A stretch of DNA of 64,000 nucleotides, taken from assembly GCA_002723275.1 (NCBI GenBank), contig PBNZ01000017.1, forward strand, positions 152,986 through 216,985, given 5' to 3'. The notes below the pieces were generated by a model. It was not told where the DNA came from. It was given only the letters and a program-made list of their open reading frames with translations, and searched no databases. The stretch comes from Planctomycetaceae bacterium (GTDB taxonomy: Bacteria; Planctomycetota; Planctomycetia; Pirellulales; Pirellulaceae). Below are positions 55,691-64,000 of the stretch, piece after piece. The number at the start of each line of letters is the position of its first letter. The stretch's first letter is position 1. The translations under genes and the position numbers were made by a program.

Positions 55691-58534
55691 ATGCTCCATT
55701 CCGATCATTGCCCGACCCAATGCAGGCTCGTCAAATCGCCGCTCCGCTGGCCATTTGGACTTCCCTTGATCGTAACACTAATACTGGTGCTGGCGGCAAC
55801 CCCGTCAACGCTTTTTGCTGACGAAATCCACCGACCGCAAGACCTGCATTTTTTTGAGACGCGAATTCGACCTTTACTCGTCGAGCGTTGTTATGAGTGC
55901 CACAGCCAAGATCTCCAAGAGGGCGGCCTACGATTAGACAATCGCCAATCCATTTTGATGGGTGGTGACCGAGGCGAAGCAGCGGTGCCCGGGCGTGCAG
56001 CCAAGAGCCTGATGATCGCAGCCACGGAGTACACGCTTGATGATCTTGCGATGCCTCCTGAAGGAAAGTTGTCGGCGGAACAGATCCGAGACCTGCGAAC
56101 CTGGATCGATGCTGGGATGCCTTGGCCAACCGATGAAACGGACGAGGCCGTTGAAGAAATCGGACAGCGGCAACAAGAACACTGGGCATTTCGAGCCATT
56201 AAAAAACCAGAGCTTCCCAACGTCAAGAATCAAACCTGGGTACGTAATGCGATCGATGTGTTTGTCTTATCACGTCTCGAGTCTGCTGACTTGGAGCCGG
56301 CGCCCAGTGCGGACGATAACACCCTGCGTCGCCGCATCCATTTTGATTTACTTGGATTGCCCCCCAGTGACCAAGATTTTAAAGAACAAGCCAACGAGAC
56401 TTCGATTGATCGATTCATTGACCGCCTGTTAGCCAACCCTGCTTACGGCGAGCGATGGGGGCGACATTGGCTGGACGTCGCTCGCTATGCCGACACGCGT
56501 GGATACGTTGACGGTGGTCAAACAGAATTCGCCTTTGCTTACACCTACCGTGATTACGTAGTACGAGCGTTCAATCAAGACTTGCGGTTTGACCAGTTCA
56601 TTACCGACCAGCTTGCAGCCGACCAACAATCTCTGGACGAAAATAATCGTTGGCGATTGGCTGGGTTGGGTTTTTTGACCGTTGGCCGTCGATTCAATCA
56701 CGATTACCACGACATGATCGACGACCAGATCGACGTCATCTCTCGTGGTTTACAGGGAATGACGGTCTCCTGCGCCCGCTGCCATGACCACAAGTACGAT
56801 GACATTCCAACCGCGGACTATTATTCGCTCTACGGCATTCTTGCCAGTTCTTACGAGCCCCAACACTCCGAACTTCCCTTGCTCAAAGAAAGTGAAGACC
56901 CTAAACATCTCAACGAGCTGCGCAAGCGAGCGTCGAATTACCTCCAAGAATTGAACAAATTACATCGCCAGATCCAACATGAATTACGTGGTTATGCGGG
57001 CGACTATTTGTTGTACATCGTGCAAGAATCCGCACAGCACCGCGAGGGCAGCCAGAACCCTCTGAAGACTGAACGAACAATTTTGCGAGGCCCTTCCGCT
57101 TACGGATATGGAGGGATTCGGCGCTGGCGAGATTACTTGATGAAGGTTAAAGAGAGCGACCCGGTATTCGGTCCATGGAAGGCACTCGACCTCTGCGAAC
57201 AGGATCAATTTGCCGACGTCCTGCAACAACAGCTCGAAAAACCGCGGCTCAATGCTCTCATCCGCAAACGACTGGAAACAGACCGCCCTGAGTCGATGCG
57301 TCAACTAGCGCAGTCCTACGGGATTCTCCTGGAAGAAGTTTATTCGGCATGGAATGCTCGTCTCAAAGAAACCCCTGATCAATTGGATTTTTTCGATCCG
57401 TCTCAAGAACAAGTTCGTCAGGTTCTGTACGGTCCGGATGCACCGGCGACAATGACGGCATTCGAGTCGATTGACTGTTACCATCTTGATGAACATACCC
57501 ACATGAGAAATGTCGCTGGTAAGGTTGAAGAATTATCGATCAAGAATGGTGCAGCTGCGAGCCGAGCGATGGTGCTCGAACAACGTACCGCTCCGTACGA
57601 GCCAGTGGTATTTCTGCGAGGTCGCCCGAATCGTCTCGGCCCCAACGTCACGAGAAAAGTTCCCTCGATCCTGAATCAGGGATCGGTCTCGGAGGCGTCT
57701 GCGTCAACACGAGGTCACACGCGACTCGACTTGGCTCGAAGCATTACGGCGTCGCAAAACCCACTCACGGCACGTGTGCTTGTGAATCGAATCTGGCATT
57801 GGCATTTTGGCAAACCACTTGTGGAAACAGTTAGCGATTTCGGCGTTCGAAGTAATTCTCCGAGCCATCCAAAACTGCTCGATTACCTGGCAGCCTGGTT
57901 GATCGAAAACGATTGGTCACTTAAAAAGCTGCACCGACTGATCCTCGATTCAGCGACCTATCGTCAATCAAGCCTCACTCGATCACCGGCGGCAGAGTTA
58001 GACCCCGAGAATCGTCTTCTCTGGCGGTATAATGCTCGCCGCCTGGAATGGGAGGTAATCCGAGATTCGCTGCTCCACGTTTCCGGACGTTTGGAGCAAC
58101 ACATCGGAGGCCGGGCAGAGCGTCTAGACCCCGACGATCCAACCTCGCGTCGCCGCACTGTTTATACCCACTTAAATCGTCAAGATCTTCCTGAGTTCGC
58201 TCGCGTTTTTGACTTTCCAGCCCCTGATTTCACCAGTCCACAACGTCCGATTTCCACCGTGCCACAGCAACAACTGTTCTTCCTGAACAGCGACTTCGTG
58301 CTGGCTCAGGCAAAAGCGTTAGGACAGGAATTCGCAACGATGGAAGAGATCACGCCTCGACAACGTTTTATTCGTTTGCACGAGAGAATTCTGGGAGAGC
58401 CACCCCGTTTGAGCGACGAAGAGATCAATTTGTGGGTATCGAGATTCGATCCTGAGAAGCGTTCTGAAGTAGAATGGTGGGCGTTAACAGCACACGCGTT
58501 CATGCAATCCAGTCAATTTGTATTTATTGAGTAG
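55691..58534 (+). CDS. PSCyt1-DUF1549-DUF1553 haem protein, second copy
   Basis: A 947-residue planctomycete exported haem protein. The signal region is GLPLIVTLILVLAATPSTLFA near residue 35. The PSCyt1 haem site is CYECHSQD near 68, followed by GGLRLDNRQSILMGGDRGEAA. The DUF1549 domain has WGRHWLDVARYADTRGY near 255 and SCARCHDHKYDDI near 360. A much longer middle part than in the 11679 copy (about 300 residues, with several helices) lies before DUF1553 (NPLTARVLVNRIWHWHFG near 695, FVLAQAKALG near 870, ending SSQFVFIE). The partner DUF1501 gene starts 21 bp downstream. The start may instead be GTG at 55637; the ATG at 55691 is preferred as a standard start, but no ribosome site decides it. 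Confidence 0.92.
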   Translation: MLHSDHCPTQCRLVKSPLRWPFGLPLIVTLILVLAATPSTLFADEIHRPQDLHFFETRIRPLLVERCYECHSQDLQEGGLRLDNRQSILMGGDRGEAAVPGRAAKSLMIAATEYTLDDLAMPPEGKLSAEQIRDLRTWIDAGMPWPTDETDEAVEEIGQRQQEHWAFRAIKKPELPNVKNQTWVRNAIDVFVLSRLESADLEPAPSADDNTLRRRIHFDLLGLPPSDQDFKEQANETSIDRFIDRLLANPAYGERWGRHWLDVARYADTRGYVDGGQTEFAFAYTYRDYVVRAFNQDLRFDQFITDQLAADQQSLDENNRWRLAGLGFLTVGRRFNHDYHDMIDDQIDVISRGLQGMTVSCARCHDHKYDDIPTADYYSLYGILASSYEPQHSELPLLKESEDPKHLNELRKRASNYLQELNKLHRQIQHELRGYAGDYLLYIVQESAQHREGSQNPLKTERTILRGPSAYGYGGIRRWRDYLMKVKESDPVFGPWKALDLCEQDQFADVLQQQLEKPRLNALIRKRLETDRPESMRQLAQSYGILLEEVYSAWNARLKETPDQLDFFDPSQEQVRQVLYGPDAPATMTAFESIDCYHLDEHTHMRNVAGKVEELSIKNGAAASRAMVLEQRTAPYEPVVFLRGRPNRLGPNVTRKVPSILNQGSVSEASASTRGHTRLDLARSITASQNPLTARVLVNRIWHWHFGKPLVETVSDFGVRSNSPSHPKLLDYLAAWLIENDWSLKKLHRLILDSATYRQSSLTRSPAAELDPENRLLWRYNARRLEWEVIRDSLLHVSGRLEQHIGGRAERLDPDDPTSRRRTVYTHLNRQDLPEFARVFDFPAPDFTSPQRPISTVPQQQLFFLNSDFVLAQAKALGQEFATMEEITPRQRFIRLHERILGEPPRLSDEEINLWVSRFDPEKRSEVEWWALTAHAFMQSSQFVFIE

Positions 58535-58555
58535 TTCGAATAACGAGTCGTTCGA

Positions 58556-59989
58556 ATGGCAGATCACCCTCAATTCAATAACCGCTCCTCTCGACGAGAG
58601 TTCCTTCGAAATTCCGGCATAGGCCTGGGTGCGCTAGGCTTGGCAACGCTTCCCGACATGGCTGATCCGGCCAGAGCAAACGGAGAATCCCTCAATCCAC
58701 TCTCAGCAAAGGCGCCTCACTTTGCAGCGTTAGCCAAACGAGTGATTCATATCTTTTTTAATGGCGGGGCCTCGCATGTAGACAGCTTTGATCCGAAGCC
58801 GGAACTCACTCGCCGCGACGGACAAGAGCTCCCGTCGCCGAACCCGATTACGGAACGGCGCACAGGAAGGGCCATGGGGTCTCCGTTTCGTTTTCAACCG
58901 TATGGGGAAAGCGGCATTGAAGTCAGCGAAATCTTTTCGCACGTGGGACGTGAAATTGATGACGTCTGCGTCATTCGATCGATGTATTCCGATCTTCCGA
59001 ATCACGAACCTTCCTTGATGTTAATGAATACAGGGGTCGCCAACGTCGTGCGCCCCAGCTTTGGATCATGGTTGACCTATGGCCTAGGTTCGGAAAACGA
59101 GAATCTGCCAGGATTCATCGCAATGTCGCCGGGCGGGCACCCCGTCAAAGGTCCACAGAATTGGCAATCAGCATTTTTACCGAGTGTCTACCAGGGAACG
59201 TACATCGACACGAAAGATCCTAAGGTCGAAAAGTTAATCAAGAACATTCGCAACAATTCGATCGATCTTGAGTTACAACGTAAACAACTTGATCTCGTGC
59301 AGCGGATCAATCAGGTCCATCTCGATCGACGTGGCAGCGATGATCAGTTGGAATCTCGCATCCAATCGTTCGAACAGGCCTACCGCATGCAGATGGCCGC
59401 AACAGAAGCCTTCGATCTGCAACGCGAACCCGAGTACATCCACCGCATGTATGGTGATACGCCCCAGGCGCGTCAAATCCTAATCGCTCGCCGCCTCGCC
59501 GAACGTGGCGTCCGCTTCATCCAACTCTGGCATGGAGCTTGGCAACCTTGGGACAATCACAATAACATCGAAAAAGAGCATCGCAAGTTAGCCGGAGAAT
59601 GCTCTCAAGCGATCGGTGCCTTGATTGCTGATTTGCGTCAACGCGGCATGCTCGACTCAACACTGGTCGTCATCGGGGGTGAATTTGGCCGAACACCAAC
59701 CGTCGAGTTATCCAGGGGCGGCAACGACGCAACCCTGGGGCGAGATCACAACCATTACGGATTCTCTCTCTGCGTTGCCGGCGGTGGGATCAAGGGTGGA
59801 CACGTTCACGGTGCGACCGATGAATTTGGCTTCCGTGCCGTTGAGAATCGGGTTCATGTGCACGATCTCCATGCGACGCTACTGCATCTCCTTGGCTTTG
59901 ACCATGAGCGGCTGACCTATCGATACGCTGGCCGAGATTTTCGTCTGACGGATGTCAAAGGACGCATTATTGAGGAAGTGATTGCCTGA
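58556..59989 (+). CDS. DUF1501 protein, Tat-exported, partner of the second PSCyt1 protein
   Basis: A 477-residue DUF1501 protein. The Tat-type leader SSRREFLRNSGIGLGALGLA is followed by HIFFNGGASHVDSFDPKPEL near residue 65, then LGSENENLPGFIAMSPGGHP near 175 and VVIGGEFGRTPTVEL near 370 with GRDHNHYGFSLCVAGGG. The end RLTDVKGRIIEEVIA matches the first pair's RLTDVHGKIVHDIIA, so 14023 and 58556 are close paralogues belonging with their upstream haem proteins. The gene starts 21 bp after the haem protein, clearly one operon. The substrate is unknown. Confidence 0.92.
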   Translation: MADHPQFNNRSSRREFLRNSGIGLGALGLATLPDMADPARANGESLNPLSAKAPHFAALAKRVIHIFFNGGASHVDSFDPKPELTRRDGQELPSPNPITERRTGRAMGSPFRFQPYGESGIEVSEIFSHVGREIDDVCVIRSMYSDLPNHEPSLMLMNTGVANVVRPSFGSWLTYGLGSENENLPGFIAMSPGGHPVKGPQNWQSAFLPSVYQGTYIDTKDPKVEKLIKNIRNNSIDLELQRKQLDLVQRINQVHLDRRGSDDQLESRIQSFEQAYRMQMAATEAFDLQREPEYIHRMYGDTPQARQILIARRLAERGVRFIQLWHGAWQPWDNHNNIEKEHRKLAGECSQAIGALIADLRQRGMLDSTLVVIGGEFGRTPTVELSRGGNDATLGRDHNHYGFSLCVAGGGIKGGHVHGATDEFGFRAVENRVHVHDLHATLLHLLGFDHERLTYRYAGRDFRLTDVKGRIIEEVIA

Positions 59990-60090
59990 TCCCCCACCCA
60001 TGCGTTTTTGCTTCGATCGCCACAGACTGTTCCCTGGAATTCGGGTAAACTGAAGGACTTCGTTTTCCACACTTACGAAATCTTTCAGAA

Positions 60091-60618
60091 TTGTTTCGTT
60101 TACTCTTCGTCGGTTGTATCCTGATTGTGACCGGTTGCTCGCCTGCAAGCCCCTCACACCCAAGTACCCTTCGGCTACAATCACTTGAAGAAATTCAGAA
60201 GACCCTTACAGCCAATGCGGGCAAGGTAATCGTGCTGGATTTGTAGACACTCTGGTGAGATCCGTGAGTGAAGTCACTTCCGCAACTCGTGCAGTTGCAA
60301 GAACAATTTGGGGATCAGATTCACGTCATCACCCTCAGCCTCGATTTCGATCAGCAAGGTAACGGTCCATCCGCTCAACTTCAAGCTGATATTCTCACCA
60401 AGCTGCAGCAACAGGAATTCGACTGCGACAATATCATGAGCACCACCGCAACTCATGAAGTGCTTGAATCGCTTGGCTTATCATCACTACCAGCGGTGCT
60501 CGTCTACCAAACTGACGGAACACAGCACGAGCAATTTCATGGTGCGATTGATTTCCCAAACGATGTTGCACCCGTGATTGAATCTTTGCTGACCTCTCCG
60601 CAAGAAACGGGCCCGTAA
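60091..60618 (+). pseudogene. Thioredoxin-like lipoprotein gene with TAG and two TGA codons at the active site
   Basis: The frame from a TTG at 60091 to the TAA at 60618 encodes a recognisable thioredoxin-fold lipoprotein. The signal/lipobox is FVGCILIVTGCSPAS, then KVIVLDL precedes the active site, and the second half continues intact (VKSLPQLVQLQEQFGDQ, HVITLSLDFD, and the cis-proline segment LSSLPAVLVYQ). Around the expected DLWxxWCxPC site three stops occur in eight codons: TAG at 60244 (Trp position), TGA at 60256 and TGA at 60265, the two cysteine positions of CxxC. No stop or frameshift occurs elsewhere. A SECIS-like hairpin follows the second TGA. The TAG and the missing ATG make a decayed gene the simplest reading; a UxxU selenoprotein is the alternative. 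The cardiolipin synthase gene begins 3 bp downstream. Confidence 0.72.
60282..60298 (+). other. SECIS-like hairpin after the TGA codons
   Basis: GCAACT pairs perfectly with AGTTGC around the five-base loop CGTGC. The loop begins 20 nt after the second TGA and 29 nt after the first, both within the usual 16-37 nt range described for bacterial SECIS elements, and has a G in its first two positions as that consensus requires. A stem this short also occurs by chance, so it is suggestive only. Confidence 0.35.
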
Positions 60619-60621
60619 CCC

Positions 60622-62193
60622 ATGAATCCCTGGAAACTTCGATTTCTCTTGCTCAGCCTTGTACTCCTTCTGTTTGGACAGGGCGTACTGACGCCCCTGC
60701 CTGAAGCGATCGGCAAGGAAACGGCTACAGAGAAACGGGTCGAAGAAGATCTAAAACAAACGCAAAATATCGTGCTGTTTGGATTCATCGGCGTCATGCA
60801 CATCCTGGGCGCTTTGACGTCGATACGTGCCATCATGCAAACTCGCACATCACAGGGAGCAATCGCCTGGGCGCTGTCACTGAATACCTGTCCCTATCTT
60901 GCGGTGCCTGCCTACTGGGTATTAGGGGAATCAAAATTCGACGGCTACCATGTGCTCCGACACTCGCAAATCAGTGACTTACCCTTCGCCAGCCAAACGC
61001 ACGATCGGTTGGTCAAGGAAGATCTACTCTATCGTCCCACGACTGACCAACAGGAATCACAGGCAAAGTTGCTCCACAATTTAGCTCGTCTCCCACTAAC
61101 CACTGGAAATGACGCGAGCTTGCTAGTGAATGGTGAGGCGACATTCGAGGCGATTTTCCGGGGCATCGCAACCGCCAAAGATTATGTACTCGTCCAATTC
61201 TACATTTTGAGGGATGACGATCTTGGGAAACGGCTCATTGCTTGCCTGAAAGAACGAGTTGAAGCAGGAGTCCGGGTTTACGTCCTCTACGACGAATTGG
61301 GCAGTAAAGAACTGAAGCCGCCCTTCTTGGAAAAGCTGCGCCAGGAAGGCATCGAGATTTATCCCTTCAACACCCGACAGGGTCGCGGCCACCGATTTCG
61401 TTTGAACTTTCGCAATCACCGCAAGATTGTGGTTGTTGATGGCCGCCTTGGATATGTCGGCGGCCATAACGTCGGCGTCGAGTACCTGGGACAGGATCCT
61501 GTTCTTTCACCGTGGCGAGATACCCATGTCGAAGTGACGGGACCGGTCGTGCTAGGTTTTCAGGTGTCGTTTATCGAAGATTGGGATTGGGCCGCGGGTC
61601 AGATCCTAGACGTCAACTGGGATCCTCAACGTTCCGAAACGGGAAACAAAGTAGCTATCGGCATCCCAACGGGGCCGGCAGATCAATTGGAAACAGGAAC
61701 TTTGATGTTCCTGGACATGATCAATTCGGCGCGTCATCGGATCTGGATTGTAAGCCCTTACTTTGTACCCGACGACGACCTGATTTCGGCACTGCAACTT
61801 GCAGCTTTGCGAGGGGTCGACGTACGGATCCTGATTCCGGAAAACCCCGATCACAAGCTAGTCTATCTGTCAGCATTTTCCTATCTCGAAGAAGCGGAAA
61901 AAGCTAACGTAAAGATCTTCCGGTACAAGCCGGGATTCCTGCACCAAAAGGTGATGCTCGTCGATGACTCACGTGCAACCGTCGGCACCGCCAATTTTGA
62001 CAATCGCTCGATGCGACTGAATTTTGAGATCACGCTATTGGTCCACGATTCAGAATTTGCGGCAGAAGTCGAGGCGATGCTGGAAAAAGACTTTGCGGAA
62101 AGTCGGCCGGTAGCCTCAACCGATTACACGAATCAATCCTTCTGTTTTCGGCTGGCCGTCCGTTGTGCACGTTTACTCGCGCCGGCCCAATAG
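60622..62193 (+). CDS. cls: Cardiolipin synthase
   Basis: A 523-residue inner-membrane phospholipase-D-type enzyme that joins two phosphatidylglycerol (or PE) molecules into cardiolipin. An N-terminal segment (LRFLLLSLVLLLFGQGVL) looks like a signal or membrane helix. After a charged stretch comes the PLDc_N region (IVLFGFIGVMHILGALTSIRAI and WALSLNTCPYLAVPAYWVLG), then two HKD motifs: HRKIVVVDGRLGYVGGHNVG near residue 266 and HQKVMLVDDSRATVGTANFD near 441. The second motif has the family's GT(A/S)NFDNRS context, so both active-site halves are intact. The start is 3 bp after the thioredoxin-like gene's stop, so the two genes are probably co-transcribed. Confidence 0.93.
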   Translation: MNPWKLRFLLLSLVLLLFGQGVLTPLPEAIGKETATEKRVEEDLKQTQNIVLFGFIGVMHILGALTSIRAIMQTRTSQGAIAWALSLNTCPYLAVPAYWVLGESKFDGYHVLRHSQISDLPFASQTHDRLVKEDLLYRPTTDQQESQAKLLHNLARLPLTTGNDASLLVNGEATFEAIFRGIATAKDYVLVQFYILRDDDLGKRLIACLKERVEAGVRVYVLYDELGSKELKPPFLEKLRQEGIEIYPFNTRQGRGHRFRLNFRNHRKIVVVDGRLGYVGGHNVGVEYLGQDPVLSPWRDTHVEVTGPVVLGFQVSFIEDWDWAAGQILDVNWDPQRSETGNKVAIGIPTGPADQLETGTLMFLDMINSARHRIWIVSPYFVPDDDLISALQLAALRGVDVRILIPENPDHKLVYLSAFSYLEEAEKANVKIFRYKPGFLHQKVMLVDDSRATVGTANFDNRSMRLNFEITLLVHDSEFAAEVEAMLEKDFAESRPVASTDYTNQSFCFRLAVRCARLLAPAQ

Positions 62194-62286
62194 ATTTACC
62201 AGCTTCAGCCTGCATCACTCCCATGCAATACTTGGTTTGAGTGCTGACGAGAGGATGCTTAGCGGTTGGCGAAGAGTGTTCGCTCA

Positions 62287-63693
62287 TCAGGCCAAAAGCT
62301 CTTCGATGACGGTCCCACCAAACTGGCTCAACTGTTTATAACGGCCACCGTGAAAATAAGTCAGTTGATTATCGTCGAGGCCCAAGAGTTGCAATAAGGT
62401 GACGTGCATATCACGAACGTGGTGTACGCAATCGACTGCTTCACTCCCGGTTTCGTCAGTAGCACCGACCGTATGTCCAGCATTGACACCGCCGCCCGCC
62501 ATCCAGATGGTCATTGCCTTTGGATTGTGATCACGACCGTAGGCAGTGCCGCCACGAATGCCGTTGTCGGGCGAGCGTCCGAATTCGCCGCACCATACAA
62601 CAAGAGTATCGTCCAACAGGCCCCGTTGCTCCAAATCAAGCAATAGTGCGGCAATCGGACGATCTACCTGTTCGACCAGGTTACCATGAGCTCGGGCAAT
62701 GTAGTCGTGCGAGTCCCAGGTTCCCGCATAAGCCTGCACAAACCGAACTCCCTTTTCCACGAGCCTTCTCGCCATTAAGCACTTACGACCAAAAACGTCG
62801 GTTGGTGCAGAACCTACTCCGTACAGATCGAGAATGTGCTGTTCTTCTCGTCCGAGATCAACGAGATCCGGAACTTGCGTCTGCATCCGAAACGCAAGTT
62901 CATAGGCGGACATCCGAGCTGACAATTCATCATGACCGGGATGCTGCTCAGCATGAGTTCGATTCAATTCACTTAGCAAATCAAGATTCTTTCGTTGATG
63001 GTCTCGGTCAAATTCCGACCGCGGCTTCAAATCGAGAATCGGAGCTCCCTTCGGACGTAAAGGGGTCCCTTGATAATGCGCGGGCAAGAATCCGTTTCCC
63101 CAATTCGCAGCACCTCCTTGGGGATGGGCGACATCTGGCAGGACGACAAAACCGGGGAGATCTTGATTAATGGATCCCAACCCGTAAGTGACCCAAGACC
63201 CAATCGCAGGGTCTCCGCCGAAACGATTCCCCGTATTCATTTGGTACATCGCAGTCGGATGGTTGACCGAATCCACCTGGCATCCGCGATAGAAACAAAT
63301 CTTGTCGACAACTCCTGCAAGATTTTCCCAATTGGTCGCGATATCAGCTCCGGACTCACCTGCCTTGATGAAATCAAAGGGACTCTGGACGTAATAACGT
63401 TTTCCGCTTTCCATCGCCGACTTGGACTCACCTTGCCGCGTAAATTCCTGCAGGTGTAATTCGTTCAACTTCGGCTTTGGATCGAACGTATCAATATGAG
63501 ATGGTCCACCAGACATCATAAGAAAGATACAGTTCTTGGCCTTTGCAGGAACGGCCGCTGTTTTCGAGGCCAAAGGATTTTCGGCAGCCATCATTGAAGA
63601 AAAAGCCACGCTTCCAAGAGACGCCCCCAGACCGTAGAGAAAATCACGACGGGGAAGTCCGGATTGCCTGCGATGAGAAGAGGATGATGACAT
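62287..63693 (-). CDS. DUF1501 protein, Tat-exported, third PSCyt1 partner
   Basis: A 468-residue DUF1501 protein. The leader GLPRRDFLYGLGASLGSVAF is a Tat signal. The conserved blocks are CIFLMMSGGPSHIDTFDPKP near residue 58, WGNGFLPAHYQGTPLRPKG near 190, VVWCGEFGRSPDNGIRGG near 360 and GRDHNPKAMTIWMAGGGVN near 380. The end is QLSQFGGTVIEELLA. I use the ATG at 63693 with GAAGG 8 nt upstream; an in-frame TTG at 63711 is less likely. It is 14 bp after the end of the truncated DUF1553 gene, completing the third haem-protein/DUF1501 pair, on the minus strand. The function is unknown. Confidence 0.92.
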   Translation of the reverse strand: MSSSSSHRRQSGLPRRDFLYGLGASLGSVAFSSMMAAENPLASKTAAVPAKAKNCIFLMMSGGPSHIDTFDPKPKLNELHLQEFTRQGESKSAMESGKRYYVQSPFDFIKAGESGADIATNWENLAGVVDKICFYRGCQVDSVNHPTAMYQMNTGNRFGGDPAIGSWVTYGLGSINQDLPGFVVLPDVAHPQGGAANWGNGFLPAHYQGTPLRPKGAPILDLKPRSEFDRDHQRKNLDLLSELNRTHAEQHPGHDELSARMSAYELAFRMQTQVPDLVDLGREEQHILDLYGVGSAPTDVFGRKCLMARRLVEKGVRFVQAYAGTWDSHDYIARAHGNLVEQVDRPIAALLLDLEQRGLLDDTLVVWCGEFGRSPDNGIRGGTAYGRDHNPKAMTIWMAGGGVNAGHTVGATDETGSEAVDCVHHVRDMHVTLLQLLGLDDNQLTYFHGGRYKQLSQFGGTVIEELLA

Positions 63694-63707
63694 GGAAATA
63701 CCTTCGG

Positions 63708-64000
63708 TCAATAGACGTAGGTGAATTCATTGGAATTAAACAGCACCAGGCACAACTCGGCAAATCCGCGGATCCGCGCATCCACTTGGGAAGGACCGAG
63801 ATCTGGTACAAAATCGTCATAGATTTCGAGCGGTTCGACAAACTGGAATCGCACACCCGTGTTTTCTTCGACCGCTTCCCGGATGACCTCTCGTGGATAC
63901 TCAACCGGCTGGAAGACAAGCTTTTCATGACGTTGAGTCATCTGCTTCCAATGCGCGAGACACTTGTCCAATTCGGCGGCAGTCGCCGATCGACCATAGG
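63708..64000 (-). CDS. C-terminal end of a DUF1553 (PSCyt1-type) protein, 5' end outside window
   Basis: About 96 codons open to the window edge encode the end of a PSCyt1/DUF1549/DUF1553 protein. Near the edge the segment YGRSATAAELDKCLAHW matches the last helical part of DUF1553 (the repeat-like AxxxELxxxxxxW region), and the C-terminus LCLVLFNSNEFTYVY is the family's characteristic ending (LxxxLxNSNEFxYVD). The DUF1501 gene follows 14 bp downstream. Start, haem site and DUF1549 domain lie beyond 64000. Confidence 0.88.
   Translation of the reverse strand, partial: YGRSATAAELDKCLAHWKQMTQRHEKLVFQPVEYPREVIREAVEENTGVRFQFVEPLEIYDDFVPDLGPSQVDARIRGFAELCLVLFNSNEFTYVY

Overview
The window reads as chromosomal DNA of a planctomycete, probably of the Pirellulales/Rhodopirellula type. 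The basis is family content: three gene pairs of a PSCyt1/DUF1549/DUF1553 haem protein with a DUF1501 Tat-exported protein (one cut by the window end), two further DUF1501 proteins, several sulfatases, a DUF1559 prepilin-like protein and four PEP-CTERM proteins, three of them carrying the same EF-hand (dockerin-like) cassette. I saw no rRNA, tRNA, CRISPR array, transposase or phage gene.

Layout. 1-3449 (minus strand): a tight four-gene set running amidohydrolase, multihaem cytochrome c, small unknown protein, proline racemase/4-hydroxyproline epimerase. The cytochrome frame is cut by an in-frame TAA before its sixth haem site. 3895-7392: a 1165-residue cytosolic enzyme that resembles pyrophosphate-dependent PEP carboxykinase. 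7441-11267: SnoaL-like protein, two PEP-CTERM proteins with clear intrinsic terminators, DUF454 membrane protein. 11679-20929: first PSCyt1/DUF1501 pair, esterase, DUF2071 protein, sulfatase, glycine-zipper protein, and a transglutaminase-like protein lacking the catalytic Cys and His. 21525-25579: phosphonoacetaldehyde dehydrogenase and phosphonoacetate hydrolase with a divergent XylR/AraC-type regulator. 25749-30853: DUF1559 protein, TPR lipoprotein, two EF-hand/PEP-CTERM proteins, one with a CAP domain. 30885-43020: sulfatase, amidase, FAD oxidoreductase, small envelope proteins, EamA transporter, PQQ-type propeller, then a minus-strand set of isoaspartyl peptidase, LarA-like protein and hydroxypyruvate-isomerase-like protein. 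43444-44978: an inactivated CbbX/SpoVK-type AAA ATPase. 45026-48383: two stand-alone DUF1501 proteins. 48423-54779: an envelope glycolipid-type locus (FAD oxidoreductase plus GtrA, divergent from a polytopic membrane protein plus membrane sulfatase/phosphotransferase). 54859-64000: DUF2459 protein, second PSCyt1/DUF1501 pair, a thioredoxin-like lipoprotein gene interrupted at its active site, cardiolipin synthase, and the third DUF1501/PSCyt1 pair.

Functional picture: aerobic heterotrophic breakdown of sulfated polysaccharides, phosphonates, amides and hydroxyproline, with much of the proteome exported. The most unusual points are four damaged or altered genes: the thioredoxin-like gene has TGA at both cysteine positions of its CxxC site and a hairpin placed like a bacterial SECIS (but also a TAG nearby); the AAA ATPase is broken exactly at a GGGAAAA slippery heptamer in its Walker A motif; the cytochrome has an in-frame TAA; and the transglutaminase-like protein has lost its nucleophile. 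All family assignments come from reading the translations and from memory of the families; no database search was run.
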